In this document: positions 11,185 through 23,196 of the stretch, one piece after another
How the letters are laid out: each line of letters begins with the position of its first letter
Numbering within the stretch: position 1 is the stretch's first letter
Assembly: GCF_035222485.1 (NCBI RefSeq)
Contig: NC_085920.1
Coordinates: forward strand, 2,542,001-2,606,000
Direction of reading: 5' to 3'
Length of the DNA stretch: 64,000 bases
DNA from: Podospora pseudoanserina
Taxonomy: Eukaryota; Ascomycota; Sordariomycetes; Sordariales; Podosporaceae
Notes under the pieces: generated by a model
Databases searched by the model: none
What the model was told of the DNA's origin: nothing
What the model saw: the letters and a program-made list of their open reading frames with translations, nothing else
Made by a program: the position numbers and the translations under genes

Positions 11185-12124
11185 CGCCGACTGTGTCCTT
11201 TGCTGTGTTGCAAGCCGAGAACTTTTTGTTCTCAGCGATGTTGTGGTGTTCGAGGACGAGATCGGTGAAAAGGGGACCGAAACTAACGTCACGCGTCAAA
11301 CGGCTGGTCCACTATTCTGTTGACACGTCAGTAATGTCCAAAATGCATGCAGTGCTGTCAACAAGACAGCTTTGGGCGTTGCAAACGTGCACGCGACATG
11401 AATTTTCGTTTGGGATGGGTGGGGGGCAGGGAGGGCCGTTGTAAACAAGCAAAAACTCACCGTTGGACTGTGTTGACTGTTTGGCGCTCGGTGGCCGTCA
11501 TGAAAAGTAACGGGCTATTACGATTAGTAGACACACCGGAAACCGAGTCGACAATTACACCAAACTGTGTAAGTGGCAACAAAAGCCGGCAATCAACAGA
11601 TGATGGTGGGTGATGCCGGAAGTGTGTGGATGTCGCTTGTTCAAGAATTCAATGTGGATGAAAGGCCAGTGAGCTCCATGTTTGCTCCTCCCCGGTGTCG
11701 CCAGGGCAACGGCCTTCAAACGGCGGTAACACTAAGTTGTCGGATGTGCATGGGCCACATCTTATCTGATAAGAACATTCACCTCGCCTGCTTCCTGCGT
11801 TTGATCAATTCTGATTGGCCATTCACCGTCAGAAAGCTCCCCGCCCATTGCCAATGACTCCATCTCATCAACTGAAACTGATTGCTATACCGGTTATTTG
11901 CTCTCTCGAGTGTTGGTTTACTATGCAATAATCGGTCTATCTTTGTTGAGGGATCCTTGTCTCTTGTATTAATGTATATACGGCTAGCTACACGATATTG
12001 CTCCGCCATTACACCCTTCCCTCGACTATCTCGCCCAAGATCCTTGACTCAGCAACATTCCTCCTCCCCCATCTCGCGAGATTCCCAAATTTCTTGGCCA
12101 ACTGGAGGCCAGCCAAGATTCGCC
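11185..12124. promoter_or_regulatory. Divergent promoter of PLK and OPA3-like gene
   Basis: These 940 bp lie between divergent start codons. Short open frames on both strands show no family similarity. No RNA gene was seen. Promoters and leaders of both genes must lie here. Confidence 0.5.
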
Positions 12125-12831
12125 ATGGTTTCCCTGCCCCTATTCAAAATCGCTGCTCTCTTTGTACGGCATATCTCCAAATATGGCGCGGTTCGTCCCC
12201 CTTGACCCGACTCTTCTCCGCGGCAGACCACTGATGTTGGTTTCCGCTGCAGAATCACATCAAGCACCAAGCCCATGAACATCCACGCTTTCGCGCCTTC
12301 GCTGCCAGATACGGCCAGGTCATCCACCAAATAAACATGCGACTGTCGGTTGCTACGATGCGCAATACCGAAGCTGCTCAGAAAGCAAAGGAGAAAGCCG
12401 AAGCGCCCACAGTCAAGACAGAAGAGCAAGTCAAGCGGGAGGAAGAGCTCAAGGCCAAATATGGGACCACCCCACGCGACTCTCACCCTGTTAAGGAGCC
12501 ACCAAAAAGCATCTGGAGGCGACAATTTAGGGCTCTTCCTGAAGCCAAGGCTGTGGATTTGTTTGCGGATGTTATTGGCGATGCGTTCATCTTGGCCATT
12601 GCCACCGGGTTGGTCACTTATGAGTACTGGAGAACCTCTCAGAAACCAGACAAGAACAAGGAGATGATCCAAGAGTTGGAGAAACAAGTTGAGGAGTTGA
12701 AGCAGAGGGGAGAGGAGCTTGAGGAAGCAGAGAAGCAGCAGCGAGAGAGGGTGCGGCTGATTGAGGAGGCTCTCAGGGCATTCAAAGACCCAAAGACAAA
12801 GCAGCCCCTTTTGGCTACCCCTGCGGCATAA
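12125..12831 (+). CDS. OPA3-like mitochondrial protein
   Basis: Exons 12125-12190 and 12253-12831 encode 214 residues, with a 62-nt intron (GTTCGT...CTGCAG). The N-terminus VSLPLFKIAALFVRHISKYG is the typical OPA3 opening. After the splice come HQAHEHPRFRAFAARYGQ and MRLSVATM, also family signatures. A hydrophobic segment at about 144-165 (DAFILAIATGLVTYEYW) is the likely membrane span. It is followed by a charged coiled coil at roughly 172-200. OPA3 proteins sit in mitochondrial membranes and affect lipid metabolism and morphology; in fungi the exact role is poorly defined. The splice is phase 0 and is fixed by continuity of the OPA3 signature across it. Confidence in the family is high. Confidence 0.93.
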
Positions 12832-13219
12832 TTCATTCAAATCGAGCCTCGCTGCGGGAATGTTCACAGAACGGGCAAGCACCACTTAACGTGGCTGCCT
12901 GAGCATATGTGCAATGATGTAAGTATTAGACAGCGCTGTGGGTCATTGTAGGTCCAGTGACCCGATGTGGCTTTGAGTTTTATGTTCTGGGGAAAGAGCA
13001 ATGATAGACATGGCAGGCGGGAACTCATCTCTGGGATAGAAGGAAGCGATACCCTCTTACTTTTCACGAGCCAAAATCTCAACACATTTCCAATTGTTTT
13101 AAGTTGCTTTCTACCCCTCGGTGACAGCAAACATGAGGAGCCATCACCTTGTTGAAACACCAACCAGCCTCGTTTGCTCAACCCTGAGAACCCGACAACC
13201 ATGGACAACAGTCGCGACA
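12832..13219. other. Intergenic
   Basis: These 388 bp lie between two same-strand genes. No coding signature was seen beyond short frames. It should contain the OPA3-like terminator and the promoter of the next gene. Confidence 0.5.
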
Positions 13220-13957
13220 ATGCTTCTGCAGTCAGACAGTAGAAAATGGCGTGGTATGAACCTTTGGCCACATCGCTTTCTCCGCCAACATTCTAACCAG
13301 TTATAGAATCTACCCTCCAGTCCCATGACATCTCTCTAGTCGTTGAGCAAGAGCATGCGGAAGTCTTTCAGGTCTACAAGTTTATCTTGATCTCACCAGA
13401 TGATGTCGAAACAGGGGAGCCTACAGCAATGGCTCGAATTACCCAGCTCGGGCGAGATCTCGGCGATGCCAAAGCAGGTGTCATTTTCCTGCTTGACCAG
13501 GAGAATGAAAAGGAGCACGGAGATGCTATAAAAGCGTTCATGTCACTTCAGATCAAGTTTGCCTCCCTCTTTTGCACTTTCTGTTTATTTTTCCACTGAC
13601 ATGATTCCCAGATTGATGGATGTCCACCCAAGTGTCCCCATTCTCCCTTTGACTAGTTTTGACGCGTTACCATCAACCCTCAAAACTTTCCAACGTGGAT
13701 ATTCGGAGGGCCTTGATGACGGAATTCAGCAGCAAGTGGATATTGATGTTTCTAGGGATTTGTTAGGCTGTTGTTCGGCAGGAGAAAGGCAGCTCTCTAG
13801 GCAGGCGGTCGATACGATGTCTCAGAATGGAGAATTCTTCAGCTTTCGAGAGCTGTTGGTTGATGGCCAATTGGCGGAACGCGAGGGTCAAGACAGAATG
13901 CACGATGTGTTGGGACCAGAGGATGGGAAGAGATTTGTGAGGTTCTGGTTGAGGTAG
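13220..13957 (+). CDS. Unrecognised 209-residue protein
   Basis: Three exons (13220-13253, 13307-13556, 13612-13957) join in frame with good splice signals. The introns are GTATGA...TTATAG with branch CTAAC, and GTTTGC...CCCAG with branch CTGAC. I do not recognise the family. The first 140 residues look folded and alternate helix and strand: VVEQEHAEVFQVYKFILIS, then AGVIFLLDQENEKEHGDAIK, then VHPSVPILPLTSFDALPSTL. The remainder is hydrophilic. No signal peptide or membrane span is visible. The ATG at 13201 is an alternative start but hits a stop before the intron, so ATG 13220 was chosen. A further exon past the TAG at 13955 is possible, because the stop overlaps GTAGGTAGG. No function is proposed. 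Confidence 0.55.
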
Positions 13958-14640
13958 GTAGGTATGCCATCCTCTCTCTGAGTAGGGAACCCCCAGAAGG
14001 TAGGTCGATCAGTGGTAAAATCTCGCCCAGGAAGGACAAGCTGGGAGAAATCAGTCTTCACAACCAGTACACCACATCAGGTTATCGTTAGGCGCCAAAC
14101 CAGCACAACTTCACTTTACCAAGATCCGTGTTTTGCTTTGCCGTTCAATTTAACAGTATCTGTATGCTTGAAAAGTTAATCATCACCTCTGTACTGACAC
14201 AGAGCTAATGAACACAGGTATCTGGGTATTCTAATTCCCCTCATAGGGCACGACACTACCCCATTCATCTCCCCATCTCTCTCCGATTCACATTCGACAG
14301 TGAGTATGCCTAACCTTGAATAAGGCAGGTCGCCGAGCTGGTTTCATATGCTCATGATCAATATTACAAAGCCATTTATCTTTGCCGATTGCATCTCGGC
14401 ACCAAGAAAATGCTGACTGTATGAGAGAGGTCGCTTCCTATTTGCCCCGCCCCAGGTGAAGCAGACAGGCGGCGCTGTTGCATACAGCCTCGTCCCTTTA
14501 TCACACTCGTAGTTGAGGGGGCCAAATAAATAACTATGGCGTTACATGTTTGAATCCTCACAAGACTTCGCGCTCTCAGTTTGGCCTTTGTATATCGAGC
14601 AACAAAGCCATCCCTACGATATTCAGCATCACCCACCAAC
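13958..14640. other. Intergenic upstream of the NLR relic
   Basis: This stretch is AT-rich in places and has only short frames. No conserved feature was seen. It would hold the former promoter of the NLR gene. The last bases before 14641 (CACCAAC) form a reasonable start-codon context. Confidence 0.5.
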
Positions 14641-17600
14641 ATGAAACGGTCAAGACGACATCAGCTTGCTCTGGGCGGATGCTCTTAACGAGTATACCAA
14701 GGAAACAGCACGGCCACTTGGTCCTGAGCGTCTTGCTGCCCTCAGCAACATCTTTAGCCCTGAAGAGCTGGGCAAAGTTATCGAGGATTCGGGAGCCGAG
14801 TTTCGACGTTTTCGTCCAGACAAGCCTCGACTGTGGTGAGCACTCAAGACTTTCGTTGCGCCAGTCTCAACACTTGCAAGAATAGCTGTTACCCCCGCCT
14901 CAGTAGCTGACTACGGTGTTGCAACGAGCGCCGTTCTCGGCGCAGCCGTATATCTCATCAAAGTTTGCGAAGGCGTTTCCAGCGCTTATGACTGGGTCGA
15001 GCAGGTATTCCGGGAACTGCACGACTTCACGGAGAGGCTAGACCAATATGTCAATGCCACCATCGATGGTGCGCTGCGGCGAAAGATCGTCGCAATTCTC
15101 GCTACTATTCTGAAGGTCATCGGGCGGTCCGAATACCTAATCTCCAAGCGACACTTTCATGCCTATCTCCGTGTCACCTTCCTGGGTAAAGATGAGGCTA
15201 CCAAGAAACTGATCGACGACTTGAATCGCATTCTTGGCAGTGAACAGAGATACGTCCTCGGCGTGACATATGCAACAGCTCAAAAGACTGAGGAGATAGC
15301 CAAGACGGTCAGCAACACAGCAAACCAGACTTTGGAGCTTGTCATGAACAGCGCAGACAAGGCATCCAAGGACAAGGATGAAGCGTGCCTGAGGCAAATT
15401 TTTTGCGATACGTCTGCCTGGGATGACGTCCAGGAGACCTTCGACACCAATGAATGGAACCTCCTCAAAAATACCGGCGAATGGCTTCAGAAAGAACCTC
15501 TATTCCAGTCATAGATGAGCCGCAACGCCTCGATTTTGTGGATTTTCGGTGGCCCAGGAGCTGGCAAGAGCTTCCTCTCTACGAGCATCGTCAAGCAGCT
15601 ATTTGAGCAAGCCGAGTTTGCCGTCAGCAACGGCGTGCCTGCCGAATCTGTAGCCTACTTCTTTGTCAAGGAGAACAACGAAACCTTGAGAGACGCCAAC
15701 GTGATTCTCAAAACGCTTGCCTGGCAGATTGCAGCACAGGACCAGAACTTCAGGCAGCACACCATCAACATTTGCAAGCAACGAAGCCTGACGGCCGTGG
15801 CCGAACAGACTTGGAATCATATGTTTCTGAACTACTACAACCAGCCTGGTGGGAAGGACACACAAGCCGTCACAATCTTAGTCGACGGTCTAGATGAAGC
15901 CACACCGGAGACTCAGAGGACCATTCTCGCTCTGATGAAGGATCGGGTCGTATCTCGAAACATGAACAGCCACCGTGCCACCAGACTTGCCATCATCGGG
16001 AGGGGTTCTCTGAAAAGTGATGTGGAATTCGAACGGCTGGAGAAAGCATACTTCATCGAGGTGTCGCACACCAAAAATCAGAGTGACATCGACAGCTACA
16101 TTCGCAAGCGACTCCCAGAAATTAAGGTCCTTCTCCAGCTGGCCTCGAAAAAGCCCGATGGGGTCAAGAAAGCAAAGAAAGAAGGCAATAAAATCTTGAA
16201 GACGGTATCAGAAGGAGCGGAAGGGGTCTTCTTATGGGCCCGGCTTTTGTTGGATAGTTTTATCGAGAAAGAACTGCCACAGATCAAGGCGACTTTGGAA
16301 CACCCGCCTTCCAGCCTGGACGGCATGATCTTTTCGGTTTTCGATCGGATCGACAAGGACAAAGTAATCGACGAGAGCGTTATGCGGAAGATGCTTCTGT
16401 TCATGACGTACTCGAGAAGGCCTCTGCTGTTTGAGGAGCTGAACCTCATTACAAGTTTGCCTGCTCTGGAGACGAACTACCTGCTCTGGAAACACATGCG
16501 CAGCACACTGTCCTCAGTTTTCGACTTGAAGTTCCCTGACGATCGCGATCCTCTCCTTCCGACAGAATCGAACGAAGACCTGGGAGATGCCAATGACCAA
16601 GCGGGCGGCCATTTCATTGCTTACGAAGATGAGGTCACTCTAGAGTTCAATTCCGACGACGACGACGAGGATGATGATGAGGATACAGCCTCGGATGGCG
16701 ATTCAGACGACGAGGACGGCGATATACACAGCATTGTTTTCGCGCGCCAAGGCAAAGTCCATTCCCAACTCTGGACCGCATGATGAGAGCGATCCCAGTA
16801 CTGAGCTAAAGGCTCAATCTGAAGCTCTTAGCGAAATGCTAGAGTGGCTGAACATTGGCCAGTTGAAGTCCCGCGTCACCTTTTGCCACACACGCATCCG
16901 AGACTATCTAGTACGAGAGGGATCCTCCAAGACACGAGACTTCCGCGCGTTATCGATTATACCCGAAATCGAAAACACCCATGTCAACATTGTCATTACC
17001 TGTCTTGACATACTTCGTCTGGCGCTGGCGTTGCCAACCGAGTCTGCTTTCCTATGTGACTACCCCTTATGCCACCTTCCGTACCACCTGGAGGAGATTG
17101 ATAAGGACGCAGTTGCTCCCAGAGAAGCGGCCAAGATAGTTGAGGGGCTCTACTGGCTGTTTGGGACCGAGAAAGGATGTCTCAGTCTGCTGCAGTCGGT
17201 GTTGCAATATGATGAATTTCACGGGTTGCATCGGACATTCTGGAATATGTGGATTGCCACCGACAAGTACTTCAAAATCGTCCAGGGCTGGCTGGGGCAG
17301 GCGGAATGTCTTAAAGATCTCATGACGGAAAACTACGAGGACGACGAGGACGATGCTGTGGTGTGGATGCTCTCGGCCGCTGCCTCGCTCCCTGTTCTCC
17401 TGCAGCCCATGATGAAGGCTGCGTCCAAGAAGTGGTTCGACAGGCCAGATTTCAGTGCAGAAACCTACGCCGATAAGGGGAACTGGGTGACCTGGCTGCT
17501 TCACGGGTGGCTTAACTGGGTAAGAGCATCACTATTGTCTTTGCAAGTTTAAAGACTACTAACGTTTGCTCCAGGCTGAAGATGGGGAACCACCCACGGA

Positions 17601-19319
17601 AGAGCAAGAATTCGAATTAGGAGGAGTTGGTTGGGTTTTGAGCTTCTCATACCGGAGCGATTGGAACACGTCCCAGAGTGGGCTCAACGGCCAAAGGATG
17701 TGCACTGGCATACCTGTCTAAGCTGGATGCTCCTAGAAGGGTCGCATTATGACTCAGCTATTGATCACTACGAAACCATCGAGCTCTGCGATGATGCATG
17801 GCCCGCATTCGAAGGTCTCGCCCGGTGTCTTGGAAGCCAAGGCAAGTACCAGGAGGCCATTGAGTGGCAAGAAAAGGCCATCAACGCCATTCCAGAAGAC
17901 TCAACTTGGATCAACGCCTATCTCTGGTCTCGGATTGGTGGATGGGCCGATCTTATTGGAGATGAAGACAAGGCGTACACGGCGGCCAAGATAGGCTTCC
18001 AGACGGAGCCGTATGCCATCCTGGCCACCACGACGTACCTGACGAAACTCGATCAGCGAGAAGAGTACGCAGAGCTGATGTGGGCTCTCCAGAGCTTGCA
18101 TGATCTTGAGGACCACCAACGTGAGGGGACAAGCTTGCTTGTTCGCCTGCTCGTTCATGGCGAATACATTATCTCGCAGATGGGCACCGTCTGTGCACGG
18201 AATGGTCGCCCTCAGTTTGCTCTGGACGCCCTTGACAAAGCGCTGGAAATTGTCGACGCTGATGATGCACGTGACTAACATCAAAGTCTGGCTTCCCTAC
18301 CAAATAGCCACCTTCAAATATCACTAATATGGTCTATAGGAGGAGGGTGCCAAGCTTTGGGGGGTTTTCTTGGAACGACTGTCGGCGAAGGGGGAGAACT
18401 TTCAAAGTTACTTCTCCAATTGGAAGAAATGGGCGAGAAACAGGCTCTCGCAGCATTATTTTGACACGGCAGTTCAGTCGTGAAAGCTAACCAAAGTCTG
18501 CGGCCGCTCAGCGCGGACAAGCTCAGGGAGCTGGCTGTCGAGGTTTCCACCGGACTGGAGGAGGGGTATGATGGCTTTGACTTGTTCCGCACCGACTATC
18601 CGGCTATGATCTGGGGGAGGTGGTCGAGATTCTACAAGGGCGTGGAGGAATCGGTGTGGAGGAAGTGTTTCCGCGCTGCTGTTCTGGAGGGGCTGAGCAG
18701 TGTTGATGATGATGATCCCACGAACGATACCAGCGGTTTGCAGCACTTGGCCAAGATATTGCTGCATGCGGGCGACAAGCACAGTGCTTCTGCTATTCTG
18801 GCCATTCTCTTCAATGGTGTCAAGGCTAAGTCAGAGCAGAGCGCGGTAGAAGGAGGGAGCGAAGATGACGGCGATAATAACAAGGACCATGCGGGAGGAA
18901 GCGGCCAACCTTTGAGTCTGGCTGATCCGCCGGCAGAGACTCGTAGCCAGGAGACGCCACCTGAAGCCTCTCCCACCAAGGCAAACGAGTTGCCTCTCAA
19001 TATCGACGAGGATGCCGGGATTTTTACCTGTGACCATTGTCAGAGGGAAACTGGCGAGGTTTCCGAGTTATATTATTGCGAGGTGTGTCCAGAGGTGACC
19101 AACTGGTGTGGGGAGTGTTTGGCACTTCTGAAGGACCCAGAGCAACGAAGGTCGATGATGTACTACAGATGCAGCCCGGAGCACGACTTTTACAGAGTGT
19201 GACCTGTTCCTGATGAGGCGAGATACATAGCTGCGTCGTCGTTTGAGGATGGGGTCACGGTGAAGAAGGAGTGGTTGGATCAGCTGCGGCGCGAATGGTG
19301 GGAGGTCACGAAGGAGTAG
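14641..19319 (+). pseudogene. Decayed Goodbye-NACHT NLR (STAND) gene
   Basis: Fungal NLRs are STAND signalling ATPases used in self/non-self recognition. This locus still reads as one, in order. From about 14654 to 15330 there is an N-terminal Goodbye-type helical domain (LLWADALNEYTKETARPL and following). From about 15515 there is a NACHT domain with Walker A GGPGAGKSFLST (about 15550) and Walker B TILVDGLDEA (about 15880). A winged-helix-like segment follows, then an acidic run at 16650-16730. Next come helical, possibly TPR-like units at about 17690-18250, and finally a Cys-rich, ZZ-like C-terminus (CDHC...CEVC...CGEC, 19027-19125). One normal intron remains (17520-17574). About seven breaks are visible: the start is out of frame by one A; stops at TGA about 14838, TAG 15512 and TGA 19200; frame changes near 16700-16790, 17600-17650 and 18440-18500. 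The change near 18250-18340 could be a weak-donor intron. It is almost certainly non-functional as a full-length protein. Confidence 0.85.
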
Positions 19320-22300
19320 ATGTGGCTTAGGGGTTTAAAGGGAAGCTCCCAAAAGACATAAGTAGCCTCACTTCAGTCAATGATGGTTTTGGATTTAATG
19401 CAATAGATTTAGTCAAAAAAACACCAGGGTTGTGAAAGCCATAATCCCCCACCATTAACTCGGCCCCAGACAGTTGCCAAGTAGATAGGAGCCGGAGACG
19501 GCCTTCAACCTCACAACCATTCCGTGTGGCACAAGACGCGGGGTCGGCAAGCAAGCACGCAACTCAGCGGCAATGGCGGCGTTGACGAGACCGCTTGATC
19601 GGCCGAACCAAAGACTAGATGAACTCTTTCGAACAGTCAAGCAAGGCGAAAGATCCTTCGACCCAGTTGACGTGACCAGCCAGCTCCTTCTGCTTCCAAG
19701 CGCTTTTGACATGCTACTCTGATCTTATTCACGAAGGTTAGCAACCGACTGACTGCCCGGCAACATCATCACGTCATGAAAAAAATTGGCGTCACAAGCT
19801 CATGGCACCACATGGCGACTCAGTCTTTCACATACGAACGCGAAGTCGACTCATTCGTCACCTCGATGGGACGGTCTGGTCTAGTTTGGCATGTGAAGCT
19901 GAGCAAGGGGAACAGCGTGGAGTTTATAAACTTGACCATAAACAACTCTCCGGTGCTATCAAAAAAAAAAAAAAAATAGGATAAAAATAGGCACACATTG
20001 AAAGAAGCGTACCGACCGGATGTGATTGCTGCCGGTAAAGCACAATGTTGCGCTTGTTTATGCAAGACGATCGTTCATGGCTGTTTGGCAGGTCTGATTG
20101 GTCGGGCGTCCATGTGGGTCTTGAAGAGAAATCCAATTGTTGCGGGGGACCAGCCGCCAGCTTTTCTGTCCGGGACCACTTTTGACGACCCAAACTCCGA
20201 GACTTTCCCAAAGGAAAAGACGACGCTAATTTTTCTTTCTCTCGATCTGCAAATGCACGAGAAGATGGCTGGCAGGCGGAAGATGGCGGGGCCGGGTGCA
20301 GGATATATTCGAAATACCACCGAACAACGAACCTTTTCCCGGTTGGCCGACTTTGAGCCCACCGCTGTTTGCGGGATGACGTTTCGCGTGGAATCCGCAA
20401 GGTTGTGTTGTAGTTGCTACGGAGAAATAAGAGGACGCCAGTGATGGCCAAGTCGATAGCGGGAGATATGGCGTGTAGGGTGAGAATGGGAGTGGTTCGC
20501 TGTTGCTGAGGATGGAGATTGCTAATGGCGAGATGCTTCACTCGTCACCCTTCAGTTCAAGGAATTGCTCGATGCCAAGTTAGACTACGGTCCATCGTCC
20601 GATTACAAGTCGCCCTATTCTGGGAAATTTCTCATCCGATGCCTCGATGAATTGAATTCGGTTCAAGCTCCGCCGTCTTCCTCGCCACGGAATACAACTT
20701 CATCGACATATGTATGCAGCAGCAGCGGAATGGACACGCGGGATAGATATAGCTCAAGCTGTGTAGCCGACAGAGAGGCAGCTGAACACGTTCAAACCCG
20801 CTCTGCGCCGCCCGACAACAGCCGGTTTGACGCTATCTAATATATATCTTGAATGCTGTTTATGTTCCCTACGATCGAGCAGTTCGCTTCTGGGGGCGGG
20901 GCCCGTGTCCGAACGCAAGCAAGCGGCGGGCAAAGCACAATTGCATTGTGCACGGGCCATCAACGGGCACCAGCGCTTATCCCTGCTCTACCCCTTTACC
21001 CCTGCCAGAACATTCATGGTCCAAGCTCGTCTGATGAAAGTCCTTTCAAACGGCTTGTGCTTCAGCAGGCCGCCATAGGGGTGGGACCCGGTCTCAGGAC
21101 TTAAGATGATGGGGTTGCGACAGGAGATGCGACGGTCAAAACTCTGTGAGTACGTCCATTATCAAAAACAAGGCATTTCTTCTTTGCAGGCGGCTCAAAA
21201 AGGGGTGGGAGGCTTACCTACTTTGTACTGGGTAGGGTTGATTGGAGGATTGCTTCCAGGTGAGCATACCGCAGCATGTAATTGCTTGCAGAAGGATGCT
21301 ATCGATATCTTGGTGGTATTTTTAAAAAGTGCAAGAAGTCTGGGCGACATGTTGCTCTGTCAGTGGATTGGCCACGGCTTTATTCTGGTTGCTCGCTCAA
21401 AGAGTCGTTCTTGATGAGGGCAAAGTCACTTGACGCTGGTGAAGCGCTGACGAGTTACAGAATCGATACATGTTCCCTGGAGAGGGCGGGACCGCATGCC
21501 CAGAGTGCATGGGACCCCTGCGTCTGATACACGACAAGGCGGGTTGCCATCTCATTGGCTGACCCCAGCTTGTAACCGCCCTCGGCATGCCCAATCACGC
21601 CAGACGGAGCAAGACAGCAACCAGTTTCCCTCATTTCTCGCAAGCTTCCACTGGGAGAGTCACTATCACCACCCAATTGCTGCTGGGTAATCATGGCGGA
21701 CAAAAGGCCACGAGGTACATGGACGCTGTACCAATACGCGGCGGTGTGCACACAATGGCACGAGGTGAGGCAAGATGGTCCACGGCTGGCACTTGAGGCC
21801 TCGGTCTCTGTTCGAGCGACCAAATGTGGCGGCCGATTCCCCAGCAATTGACGGGGCGGGGATCCACGTTCTTGTACCGTCTGCCGCCCGCCATCTTGCT
21901 CGCCATCCGCAATCCGCCTTCAAGCGGCGAAAACAGCCACGAGCGTAATGAGGACTGGCTGACAATCGCTTGTGCAGAGACGCGGGAAACGGGTCGGGGC
22001 CGTGGCTGGTGCTGTCCATGAGACATCAAGAAGATCCTGTTTTCCCTTTCTTTTTCCTTTTCTCTACATCGACAAACATAACAATTCTTTGTGTTTTAAG
22101 AAAACACAAGGTCTCTTTCCATGTCACTCCCCCCTCGCTAGGGCACCCCACTGTGACTTACAGGCATGCGCATGGCCCCATAGCCCGACTTGGTCACTTT
22201 TCCCTCAAGGTGCTACCTTGCAAGGTACCTCCCCTGGTCCAGTCTGGCCTGCCCTGTCGCTTCTTAAACTCGCATGGTCCCGGACGGGCGTCGATCAAGC

Positions 22301-23196
22301 AGCCGTCTTTACTCCATACCTACATTACATACAAACCCAAACGCCCCCTTTTGCTTCAAACCTCCCCCTTGGGTAAACTTCCACTCTGTCTGATCTCCAG
22401 TGCGACCTCCATGCGACGAACACCAGGCCTCTGACCCATGGCCGCCTAGTCCTCGATCCGAAGAAGAGAAGAAACAACCGCTCGGATGCCCACCATAATC
22501 AGAGTTTGACACACGAGACATACCCATCCCCTCTACCCCTTCGACGATTCTCCATCTGATACACCAAACCTCGCCCCCCTGGACGCCATCTCCACCACCG
22601 TCTCCCTGAACTTGACCCTGGCGAGAACGACCACCTAGCACCGGCCTCGGCAGACGGAGCGTAGCGGGACCCAATATTAGTCCTTGGGAGCCCCGCTGGC
22701 CGTGGGTTTCTTGGGATTCCCTCGCCTTTTCCTGCCTTTCCCTTCTTTCTTCTGCATCCGCTGGTCGATAGCCTTCTTTCATATCGATCATTCTTTTTTC
22801 GTCATACCTTTCGATTCTACCCTTTCAGGCCTTCAGCCCAACCCGCAGGTCCGGAACCTCGCCCATTTACGCCCTCCTTTTTTTGGTCTCGACGACAACC
22901 TTTATTCAGCGCTGTATATTTGTATTGTTTGGGAGTTTTGTTCACTTCGCGCCGGGCCGCTCTTTCTTCTCAACTCAACTCCTCTGTGGTAATTTCATCG
23001 GCAGCAAGGAACGAAAAACGTGGTGTAATTTGAGGACTTTTGGGAAACGTCAGCATCATCAGCATATTCGAAGCGTTTGTGTGATTTGGAGTAGCACGGC
23101 AAAGAGCATTTGGGATTTTGTCATTTTTGGGGAATCATCGAAAGCAAGGAACTGTAATTTTGGAAACGCATCGGTCAATTTTTTTCATCAGTCAAC
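19320..23196. other. Gene-poor stretch; last part is probably 5' leader of the next gene
   Basis: These 3.9 kb contain no conserved coding segment that I can support. A 15-nt A run lies near 19962-19976. From about 22000 to 23196 the plus strand is T/C-rich and contains several short upstream ATG frames, as expected of a long fungal leader for the gene at 23197. The longest frames here have no family features and were rejected. Confidence 0.5.

Noticed and set aside
9982-11268. 428-codon open frame on the plus strand
   Set aside because: It is antisense to the Polo kinase and mirrors its conserved codons.
13201-13203. ATG 13201 as start of the unrecognised gene
   Set aside because: The frame meets a TAG after 13 codons, before the first intron; ATG 13220 continues in frame.
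14641-19319. Reading the NLR locus as several separate small genes
   Set aside because: The pieces follow in order and complete one another as a Goodbye-NACHT-C-terminal protein, so one broken gene explains them better.
19924-20541. 205-codon frame on the minus strand
   Set aside because: It includes a poly-Phe run from the A tract, has no family similarity and no promoter context.
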